In this document: positions 1 to 5,276 of the stretch, in pieces
Layout: each line of letters starts with the position of its first letter
Position numbering within the stretch: the stretch's first letter is position 1
Assembly (NCBI GenBank): GCA_031286245.1
Contig: JAITUO010000140.1
Span: forward strand, 1-8,253
Source of the DNA: Coriobacteriales bacterium
GTDB taxonomy: Bacteria; Actinomycetota; Coriobacteriia; Coriobacteriales; UBA8131
Reading direction: 5' to 3'
DNA length: 8,253 bases
Made by a program: the position numbers and the translations under genes
The notes under the pieces: model-generated
Database searches by the model: none
Seen by the model: the letters and a program-made list of their open reading frames with translations, nothing else
What the model was told of the DNA's origin: nothing

Positions 1-867
1 GACGCCTGGGGCAAGCCGGTCTCTGTCACTGGCAGCTTAGCCAACACAGTCGGGGAGGCCAACCCACTTCGCTACAGGGGTTACTATTATGACAGTGAGA
101 CTGGCTTTTACTACCTGAATGCCCGCTACTACGATCCGGAGATTTGTCGCTGGATAAATGCCGACACTACCGATGTTTTGTCATTGCCATACCATAACAT
201 TGGTCAATATAATGTTTTTGCTTACTGTAATAACAATCCTGTAAATGACCGTGATGATAATGGGCAACTATCTTTACTCGCAAAAATCGGAATCGGATTA
301 GCTGTTATCGTTGTAGGAGCGGCTGTGGTGGCAGCTACAGCTGCTACTGGCGGAGTAGCGGCAGCCTTTATTGGAGCAGCAATAGCTGGAGTAAAAGCTG
401 CGGCAATATCAGGTGTGATAGCGGCAGGAATAAGTGCATCAACTACGGCATATAGTTCCGTTAAAGCCGGCGATAATTTCAAGACTGTAGTCAATAAGAG
501 TGCCGGAGCTGCTATAAGCGGATTTGCTGATGGATTTATGTGGGGTGGTATAATGGCTGGCGGCTCTCAAGTCTTGAGCGGAGGTTTTAAACTTGCTGCT
601 CAAGCCGGAGTAAAAACAGGTCCTTCTGGAGGTATAGGAAACAGCGGCATTTTATCACCAAATAGATTGAGGTCTGTAGCAGAAGTTGCTGGTATCAGTC
701 AAAAAGGTCAAAGCTTCTATGATTATGGCGGACAGATTTTTAGAATTGGGAGCATAAAACTGGATATGACTTCGAAAGCATTCCTGCATTTGCATACTGC
801 GTTTACGGGTACAAGTCATATACCAATTGGGACAATTGGTGCTGGTATTAATGGGGGACTCAGATGA
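1..867 (+). CDS. Rhs/YD-repeat protein, C-terminal part with toxin tip (5' end outside window)
   Basis: The frame is open from the left edge to TGA at 865-867, giving 288 visible residues. Residues about 25-90 are the conserved end of the Rhs core, with YRGYYYDSETGFYYLNARYY followed by DPEICRWINAD and, further on, FAYCNNNPVN. In the family this core forms a shell that encloses a variable C-terminal toxin. The core is normally closed by a PxxxxDPxG motif; here it reads PVNDRDDNG, so the proline after the aspartate is replaced. A hydrophobic Gly/Ala/Val-rich stretch follows (bases about 270-460), probably a membrane-active or translocation linker. The last roughly 70 residues (about 652-864) form a compact tip containing HLH and a further His before IPIGTIGAGINGG. 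I do not recognise this tip, so its activity is unknown; calling it a toxin is inference from position and from the overlapping downstream gene. The N-terminal core and secretion signals lie outside the window. Confidence 0.9.
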   Translation, partial: DAWGKPVSVTGSLANTVGEANPLRYRGYYYDSETGFYYLNARYYDPEICRWINADTTDVLSLPYHNIGQYNVFAYCNNNPVNDRDDNGQLSLLAKIGIGLAVIVVGAAVVAATAATGGVAAAFIGAAIAGVKAAAISGVIAAGISASTTAYSSVKAGDNFKTVVNKSAGAAISGFADGFMWGGIMAGGSQVLSGGFKLAAQAGVKTGPSGGIGNSGILSPNRLRSVAEVAGISQKGQSFYDYGGQIFRIGSIKLDMTSKAFLHLHTAFTGTSHIPIGTIGAGINGGLR

Positions 868-1364
868 AGCTAAAAACTACTTTCAGTGGCAAAATGCTTG
901 CCTTTGATTTTACATCAGATTTATTAGAAAACGAACTATTGTATTTTCTTTGCAAGGAATGCAATTTGTCGGTAATCTTTCTGGAAATCTACTCTGTAGA
1001 TAGTAGGATGAAAGACTTGTTTCAAGAACTGTATGATTTAGGATTTGACACAGTATCAATACCGTACAAAGACAAGTTTCAGGATATAGCCTTGAAGGTC
1101 GATTTATCTAGAATACCTGTCTTGATTCAGATGATTTCGGAGTATGATTTTGACGAAATTACTGTTTGGGATGGATGCACCCATTGGGAACAACATTTAT
1201 TTCGAAAATCTGCGCGCAGAAAAATAGAAGAAGAAGATACCTATAGATTCTATCTTTGTTATAATTCTTCAGAAAAAAAGGTAGAATTATACTGTGATCC
1301 TAATTTCAGTCCAGAAAATATAATCAATGTAATAGAATTTACAACTACTTATAAAATGTTCTAA
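864..1364 (+). CDS. Putative cognate immunity protein for the Rhs toxin tip
   Basis: This 166-residue protein starts at ATG 864, overlapping the rhs stop (ATGA). A G-rich ribosome-binding stretch, GGGGGA at 853-858, lies just upstream. The tight coupling to the toxin end of an Rhs gene is the classic layout of an immunity gene, whose product binds and neutralises its own toxin in the cytoplasm. The protein has no signal peptide and no obvious membrane segment. It is acidic with alternating hydrophobic stretches, which suggests a mixed alpha/beta fold, and it has a WDGCTHWEQHLF segment near the middle. The gene is visibly AT-richer than the gat genes to the right, consistent with acquisition as a module. 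I do not recognise the family; the role rests on context alone. A hairpin terminator follows about 35 bases after the stop. Confidence 0.75.
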   Translation: MKLKTTFSGKMLAFDFTSDLLENELLYFLCKECNLSVIFLEIYSVDSRMKDLFQELYDLGFDTVSIPYKDKFQDIALKVDLSRIPVLIQMISEYDFDEITVWDGCTHWEQHLFRKSARRKIEEEDTYRFYLCYNSSEKKVELYCDPNFSPENIINVIEFTTTYKMF

Positions 1365-1400
1365 GGGAATCGAGCAACGGACAAAATCCTATCGGTATAG

Positions 1401-1435
1401 AACCCGTATCTTCTTTAAAGTGATACGGGTTTCTT
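1401..1435 (+). terminator. Rho-independent terminator after the rhs-immunity pair
   Basis: AACCCGTATC (1401-1410) and GATACGGGTT (1422-1431) form a perfect 10-bp stem with an 11-base loop, followed by a short T-rich stretch (TTCTTT at 1431-1436). It sits about 36 bases after the immunity stop codon, where transcription of the rhs operon would end. Confidence 0.7.
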
Positions 1436-1454
1436 TAAGTGTGCGACAAGATGA

Positions 1455-2096
1455 ATCCTTACTGCTATTGCTGCGGCATCAGTAGTAGCAGTAGTGGTTA
1501 CTATTATAGTAGCAACACTTGGTGTGGCGGCACCGATTATTCTGAATGTCAAGGACTTTTTTCATAAGGGTAGAATCATCTTACCGCACACACCGATTAT
1601 GGCAGTTGTAGGCGGAGGGATTATTGGCGGAATGTCTGCCGGTGTGGTTGCGTCTGCAGTAACGGTGGTTATAGTCGCACTTATTTAAGCAGGAGTAGCG
1701 GCAACGGCAGCAGTTGTTGCAAGTGTAGTTGAAAACACGAGTACGCAAAAGGACTACCGGGACCAAAGTGTATACATCATATGAAACAAAGATACAGAGG
1801 TAGTAGAATATGTTGGTAGGACAAACAACCCTACTCGTCGACAAACAGAGCACCACAACGATCCATCAAAGGATAACTTGCTTCCGCTAGAAGTGAAGTT
1901 CACTGGATTGACATTAGTTGAAGCTCGTATTACAGAACAAGCTTTGATTTCTGCGTATACTTTGGATAATTTGAGGAATGCTCGTAGATCGATTGCTGCT
2001 AAAAATATCAGAGGAGTTTCTGAGTATATGGGAAGCACGATTAAACTATTTGGCAGCACTTCAGAAGTTGAAATGCTCAATCTATTAGGAAGGTAA
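1455..2096 (+). pseudogene. Displaced Rhs-type toxin tip with GIY-YIG (URI) nuclease domain, broken by stop codons
   Basis: A single frame can be followed from just after TGA at 1452-1454 to TAA at 2094-2096, interrupted by TAA at 1686-1688 and TGA at 1782-1784. Its first part is a Val/Ile/Ala/Gly-rich linker like those that precede Rhs and other polymorphic toxin tips. The second part reads as a GIY-YIG (URI) endonuclease fold. SVYII (1767-1781) is the GIY half and EYVGRT (1806-1823) the YIG half. An arginine pair (1836-1841) and a histidine pair (1851-1856) follow, and the Glu of ITEQALI (codon 1935-1937) is the candidate metal-binding residue. Then comes NARRSIAAKN. These toxins are known to cleave DNA. 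Reading through both stops keeps the alignment in register, so nonsense mutations explain the damage better than frameshifts. No Rhs core precedes it, so it is an orphan tip. From 1785 onward the nuclease half alone is open, but it lacks the first GIY strand and any evident start site. Confidence 0.7.
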
Positions 2097-2105
2097 ACGA
2101 TTATT

Positions 2106-2375
2106 ATGGACGCCTGGGGAACTTCTCTTTACGCAAATGATACAACTAGTGATATAAGGGGGGATTATGTTGACAAGCTCCGACGTGGAAAAACAAATGA
2201 AGAGGTTACACAGGAACTAGTCAACAGCTACCATGAAACAATGGGTGATGCGGAAGAGGAGCCGCTTTTTTGGTATGCATTAGCAGATACACAATGGAAT
2301 TATGGCAGGTTGCTACCGGAAGTGAAGGAAAGGGCATTGTGTTTTATTTTTCAAACTGGTGAGTTGGAGCGTTGA
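2106..2375 (+). CDS. Putative immunity protein paired with the GIY-YIG toxin remnant
   Basis: This 89-residue soluble, acidic protein has its ATG 9 bases after the end of the toxin remnant. AGGAAGG at 2087-2093 is a ribosome-binding site, slightly far at 12 bases. The N-terminus MDAWGTSLYANDTTSD and the middle part PLFWYALADTQW then GRLLPEVKE (residues about 53-75) match a family I remember from Firmicutes and Actinobacteria. Its members start with M-x-x-W-G-T, followed by NDT-x-x-D, and some may be annotated as DUF4259-like. From memory, relatives are longer and continue after a LERW segment. Here the protein stops at LER with TGA, so it may be a truncated copy. Its position right behind a toxin tip makes an immunity role the best guess. 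The open frame is intact although the adjacent toxin is dead. Confidence 0.65.
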   Translation: MDAWGTSLYANDTTSDIRGDYVDKLRRGKTNEEVTQELVNSYHETMGDAEEEPLFWYALADTQWNYGRLLPEVKERALCFIFQTGELER

Positions 2376-2413
2376 GTCAAGCCCCAAATGTGGTGTAAAC
2401 CTCCCTCACTTGC

Positions 2414-2605
2414 CTACGCCGCCTGCCTCTCTGGATTATCAGTACCACCCGATTTCATCTCTATGCCTTCTATAGCTTTTTTATCACAGGTGGCCTTACT
2501 GTTCGACGAGAAATACTCACCCATATCGAGGTAAAGCCGCCCGGTTCGCCAGGTCATATTGTACCCATTGTACAGGTATGTAAATGGATCGGCAGCGACA
2601 TTCCT
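2414..2605 (-). pseudogene. Antisense fragment of Rhs core
   Basis: Read on the minus strand, the frame ending with TAG at 2416-2414 encodes DPFTYLYNGYNMTWRTGR (2590 down to about 2537). This resembles the Rhs/YD-repeat pattern in which a Y-x-Y-N-G-Y-N segment precedes M/F-T-W and G-R-x-L. The resemblance stops after GRLYL; the remaining 40 or so residues (EYFSSNSKATCDKKAIEG and onward) are not Rhs-like to my eye. There is no start codon with a ribosome-binding site, and a stop occurs just upstream at 2608-2606. I read this as a rearranged and inverted scrap left by recombination in the rhs locus, opposite in orientation to the rhs gene at the left edge. The match is short and could be partly chance. 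Confidence 0.4.
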
Positions 2606-2678
2606 TCATTAAGCTCATTAAGCCGGTTTCGCTTGCTTCTTTAAGGATATATCTCTACTGTATTAAAACATAGACCAA

Positions 2679-2859
2679 ATGAGAATAGAATACGAGATTG
2701 ATTTGCTGACTACATCTGAAAAGAGAACCAAAACAGAATCTCACTTTTTTAGGGAATATACCAGGGGATGACCTCATACCTTTTCGTGGTTATGATTATT
2801 GGAATGGCTATAACTATGTTGGTTGGGAAGGTTCAAAACTTAATAATACTTTTGAATAA
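2679..2859 (+). pseudogene. Small gene of unknown function, apparently frameshifted at a G run
   Basis: ATG at 2679 opens a frame of 30 codons (MRIEYEIDLL, then SEKRTKTESHFFREYTRG) that ends at TGA 2769-2771. The overlapping +1 frame, starting at GAT 2767, continues as DDLIPFRGYDYWNGYNYVGW and ends at TAA 2857-2859. Inserting one G into the run at 2764-2767 would fuse both into a roughly 60-residue protein with an aromatic-rich end. The hydrophilic first half and Tyr/Trp-rich second half look protein-like, and the location beside toxin and immunity modules suggests another immunity-type remnant. I do not recognise the family, and no clear ribosome-binding site precedes the ATG. A chance pair of short frames remains possible. 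Confidence 0.35.
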
Positions 2860-2907
2860 TATATAATAGATATGTACCTTTTTTAGCTTGATTTTGATTA
2901 ATGATAT

Positions 2908-2937
2908 CCCATAGCCGCCCATTTGGGCGGCTATGGG
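2908..2937. terminator. Strong perfect hairpin, possible bidirectional terminator
   Basis: CCCATAGCCGCCC (2908-2920) and GGGCGGCTATGGG (2925-2937) form a perfect 13-bp GC-rich stem around ATTT; one more A-T pair is possible. No proper T run follows on either strand: the plus strand continues AACCAATC, and the minus strand continues GATATCATTAAT. It could still end transcription between the accessory remnants and the minus-strand transposase remnant. Alternatively it could be a mobile-element or REP-like palindrome. Confidence 0.5.
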
Positions 2938-2968
2938 AACCAATCTGAAGCTAAAGTGCTGGAAATCT

Positions 2969-2992
2969 GAGTCTTCGGTAGTTTGTGTGGTA
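2969..2992. repeat. Possible ISL3-type terminal repeat beyond the transposase end
   Basis: GAGTCTTCGGTAGTTTGTGTGGTA lies 37 bases beyond the stop of the minus-strand transposase remnant, where the right end of an ISL3 element would be. ISL3 termini, as I remember them, begin like GGCTCTT and continue T/G-rich, which this resembles only loosely. No inverted partner is visible between the transposase remnant and gatC, so the other end appears lost. Confidence 0.25.
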
Positions 2993-3028
2993 GGGAACTG
3001 TTACCAATAGTTACCAAACAGGCTCATG

Positions 3029-3376
3029 TCATGCCACTATCTTAATTTGTTTCAACGGCCTGCCAGGGAGCTGTGGCTGGATATCGGAACATCTCAGCAA
3101 TAGCAAGGCGATGAGGTTATCGGCGTTTTTAAACCCATATCCCATTCGTACTGTGACTTTGATCTTGTTGTTGATAACTTCCACGCGGGCGTTGCTGATG
3201 TTTAGCTTGACTGCACGCACAATGTCGTCACGGCGTTTGCGCACCTTTCTGCTTACTTCGACGATCTGTGGGATGCGGCATAGACAGGCTCGCCTTTAGC
3301 CAGTCATCCAATAGATCACGAGGTGATGAAGCCGCTCCAAGGGCGCAGCGTTTAGCTGCGTGCCAATATTCTGCCC
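3029..3376 (-). pseudogene. ISL3-family transposase remnant, C-terminal end, frameshifted
   Basis: The last 71 or so residues (3244 down to TGA at 3031-3029) include KLNISNARVEVINNKIK, MGYGFKNADNLIALLLLRCS and LPGRP, the typical C-terminus of ISL3-family DDE transposases. Upstream on the same strand the match continues as IPQIVEVSRKVRKRRDD. It then moves to another frame with SPRDLLDDWLK (down to about 3294). One extra base near 3290-3293 explains the break; removing it restores DDWLK-RACLCRIP. The Rhs-side end is complete, but the N-terminal two thirds, with most catalytic residues, are absent. The match fades around 3376, just before the gatC promoter region. The exact left limit of the remnant is uncertain. 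Confidence 0.75.
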
Positions 3377-3401
3377 TGCAATCGCCAGCATTCGTTACAA
3401 T
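3373..3401 (+). promoter_or_regulatory. Candidate promoter for gatCAB (weak)
   Basis: TACAAT at 3396-3401 is a fair -10 box 32 bases before the gatC start. No good -35 box is seen at the right spacing; 3373-3378 (GCCCTG) matches poorly. The operon must start between the transposase remnant and 3433, or be read from farther left. Confidence 0.2.
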
Positions 3402-3432
3402 AAGGGAGTTAAACGGTAAGAAGGGGGGCAGC

Positions 3433-3741
3433 ATGCCTCTGACTGATGAACAAGTAAGTATCGCAGTGTCCGAAGCCAAGTTTGCGCTCAGTGAGAGTGA
3501 TCTGGCAGAGTTAAAGGTCGATCTCAATAAAATCATTGAGAGTATCGAGGTATTAAACGAGTTCGATCTCAGTGGGGTCGAACCGACTTATCACCCATTG
3601 GCTGATTTGCAAAATGTCATGCGTGAGGATGTAATCCAGCCCAGCATGCCTCAAAGTGTCGCCCTGGCTAATGCCGCAACCCATGAGGACGGCCAGTTCA
3701 AAGTGCCGACGATTTTGGTAGATGGGGGAGGCGACCAGTGA
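3433..3741 (+). CDS. gatC: Asp/Glu-tRNA amidotransferase subunit C
   Basis: GatC is the small subunit that wraps around GatA and stabilises the GatCAB heterotrimer, which makes Gln-tRNA(Gln) and/or Asn-tRNA(Asn) from the mischarged Glu- or Asp-tRNA in the cytoplasm. The 102 residues show the family order: an N-terminal helix (LTDEQVSIAVSEAKFALSES), a helix ending IIESIEVLNEFDLSGVEP, then MREDVIQPSMPQ, ALANAATHEDGQF and the closing KVPTIL. The length is usual. I chose ATG 3433 because AAGGGGGG (3421-3428) is a strong ribosome-binding site at good spacing and the protein starts in register with relatives. The upstream extension of the frame overlaps the transposase remnant and is not family-like. 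The stop overlaps the gatA start as GTGA, so translation is coupled. The start lies close to the insertion-sequence remnant, which may have replaced the original upstream region. Confidence 0.95.
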   Translation: MPLTDEQVSIAVSEAKFALSESDLAELKVDLNKIIESIEVLNEFDLSGVEPTYHPLADLQNVMREDVIQPSMPQSVALANAATHEDGQFKVPTILVDGGGDQ

Positions 3742-5276
3742 ACAACCTGATACACGACTACCCAAAACTGTCGATTGCCGAAATACAAGCCGGCTTGGCT
3801 GCCCGCGAATTCTCGGCTACGGAATTGGCAGAGGCAGCACTGATGCGCATTGCGCAAATAGACCCACTGGTAAAGTCCTTCCTCGAAATCACTCCTGACC
3901 TGGCAATCACTGCTGCTCAAGGCATTGACCAGGCCATTGCTTCAGTATCAGCCGGCAGTCTGCCTGAAGAATGCGGAACCTTGGCCGGCGTGCCAATGGC
4001 ATATAAAGATAATTTGAATCTGACAGGTACGCATACCACTTGCGCATCGAAGATGCTGGAGAGCTATATCTCTCCATATACCGCAACTTCTATCAGCAAT
4101 ACACTGATAGCTGGAGCTTTGCCGCTTGGCAAACTGAATCTGGACGAGTTCGCCTTCGGCTCCTCAACCGAGACTTCGATTTTCGGGCCGACTCATAACC
4201 CCTGGGATTTAGAACGCGTGCCTGGCGGTTCGTCCGGTGGCTCAGCTGCCGCCGTGGCTGCCGGCCTGGCAACTGCCACCTTAGGCGGCGATACCGGCGG
4301 GTCAATCCGCCAGCCAGCCAGCTTCTGTGGAGTAGTCGGTTACAAGCCGAGTTATGGCATGGTCTCGCGACATGGAGCGATTGGTTTTGGGCCTTCATTG
4401 GATCAGGTCGGGCCTTTTGCTCGAAGTGTTGCTGATGCCGCAGCAGTCACCGATGCCATCGCCCTGTATGATCCTGCCGACACAGCGTCACAGCATACCA
4501 GCGTAAAAATGACAGACTACCTGACTCTGGGTGTCAAAGGCATGCGCATTGGATATGTCCCAGAGTTGTTGGAGCTCGATGGCCTCACAGCAGAAATGCG
4601 ACGGGCTGACGAAGATGCCATGCAACGGCTACAAGACCTCGGTGCTGTTCTTATCCCCATAGAACTGCCACATGCCAGGGCGGCTCTGGCGGCCTATTAC
4701 ACTATCGGTCCGGCTGAAGCGTTTTCTTGTTTGAGCCGTTTCGATGCTGTGCGTTATGGCTACGCCGAACGCAATGCTTCAAATCTCACCGAGTTGTATG
4801 AGCGCAGTCGGACGCAAGGTTTTGGGCCGGAAGCCATCCGGCGTATTGTTTTGGGCTGCTATCTCTTGTCGGCAGGAGTGATTGACCAGTATTACTACAA
4901 GGCCAACCAAATCCGCACTTTGATTAGAGCTGATTACCAGCAGGCTTTTACAATCTGTGACGCAATAGTCACTCCAGCCAGTCCTCGTGCCGCATTTCGA
5001 TTTGGTGAAATCACCGATCCGGTTAGTATGCATGCTTCGGATATCTACACGGTTCCGGTCAACATAGCTGGCAACGGTGGTATGAGTCTGCCTATTGGTT
5101 TTGGGGATAAAACCGGGCTGCCAATCAGCTTGCAGATCATCGGTCCGCAGTTGGTTGACCAGAACATTTTTCAGGTAGCTGCCGCTTTGGAAGAGACTTA
5201 TGATTTCGAACGGTTGGCGCCGATGGTGTTGGAAGAGTTGATTACGCCGATGTCTTTGGAAGGCGGTGCAGCATGA
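3738..5276 (+). CDS. gatA: Asp/Glu-tRNA amidotransferase subunit A (glutaminase)
   Basis: GatA is the amidase-signature subunit that releases ammonia from glutamine and feeds it through a tunnel to GatB. The protein has 512 residues from a GTG start; GGGGGAGG (3724-3731) is the ribosome-binding site and the start overlaps the gatC stop. The Ser-cisSer-Lys triad is visible. Lys90 lies in AGVPMAYKDNL, the cis-Ser is Ser165 in PGGSSGGSAAAVAAG, and the nucleophile is Ser189 in LGGDTGGSIRQPA. The spacings of 75 and 24 equal those of Staphylococcus aureus GatA (K79, S154, S178 as I recall them). The C-terminal part has VTPASPRAAF and the PVNIAGNGGMSLPIGF motif. The length is slightly above the family's usual 480-490 residues. 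The gene appears complete, and it overlaps gatB by ATGA. Confidence 0.97.
   Translation: MNNLIHDYPKLSIAEIQAGLAAREFSATELAEAALMRIAQIDPLVKSFLEITPDLAITAAQGIDQAIASVSAGSLPEECGTLAGVPMAYKDNLNLTGTHTTCASKMLESYISPYTATSISNTLIAGALPLGKLNLDEFAFGSSTETSIFGPTHNPWDLERVPGGSSGGSAAAVAAGLATATLGGDTGGSIRQPASFCGVVGYKPSYGMVSRHGAIGFGPSLDQVGPFARSVADAAAVTDAIALYDPADTASQHTSVKMTDYLTLGVKGMRIGYVPELLELDGLTAEMRRADEDAMQRLQDLGAVLIPIELPHARAALAAYYTIGPAEAFSCLSRFDAVRYGYAERNASNLTELYERSRTQGFGPEAIRRIVLGCYLLSAGVIDQYYYKANQIRTLIRADYQQAFTICDAIVTPASPRAAFRFGEITDPVSMHASDIYTVPVNIAGNGGMSLPIGFGDKTGLPISLQIIGPQLVDQNIFQVAAALEETYDFERLAPMVLEELITPMSLEGGAA

Larger units (their letters stand above)
2376..3028. other. Gene-poor stretch of decayed accessory DNA
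   Basis: No intact gene of convincing quality lies here. The stretch holds an antisense Rhs-core scrap (2414-2605), a small probably frameshifted gene (2679-2859), a strong palindrome (2908-2937) and a possible insertion-sequence end (2969-2992). The first bases after the immunity stop, CCCCAAATGTGGTGTAAACC (2383-2402), look loosely like an insertion-sequence terminus, but I could not pair them with a second end. The base composition is mixed and more AT-rich towards 2640-2900. Confidence 0.6.

Noticed and set aside
1451..1567. A 38-codon Cys/Ser/Tyr-rich frame starting ATG at 1451
   Set aside because: It is out of frame with the toxin-linker reading that covers the same bases, has no convincing ribosome-binding site, and its composition follows from the repetitive GTA/GCA linker codons.
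1494..1688. A separate small membrane protein starting at GTG 1494
   Set aside because: The frame continues after its TAA with the same kind of linker and then the nuclease domain, so it is better read as the first part of the broken toxin tip.
352..1703. The shared 12-mer GGAGTAGCGGCA in the two linkers (352-363 and 1692-1703)
   Set aside because: Short and within Ala/Gly/Val-rich coding sequence; shared codon use explains it, and no longer repeat extends from it.
1452..1784. Recoding of TGA as a sense codon
   Set aside because: Two of the internal stops are TGA, but one is TAA, and gatC, gatA, gatB and the rhs gene all end with TGA in the expected places while using TGG for Trp.
1768..1808. 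A frameshift at the GIY half of the nuclease (VYTSYETK in another frame)
   Set aside because: Reading straight through TGA 1782 gives SVYII-x-NKDTEVVEYVGRT, which fits the GIY-YIG pattern without any shift.
2607..2623. Two close copies of CATTAAGC
   Set aside because: Short direct repeat in AT-rich decayed DNA; no sign of a binding site array or duplication of a target site.
3000..3017. Tandem GTTACCAA repeat separated by TA
   Set aside because: Two copies only, too short to call a functional repeat, no partner elsewhere in the window.
4093..4398. Long antisense frames inside gatA and gatB
   Set aside because: They are shadows of well-supported coding genes, with basic low-complexity translations and no family resemblance.
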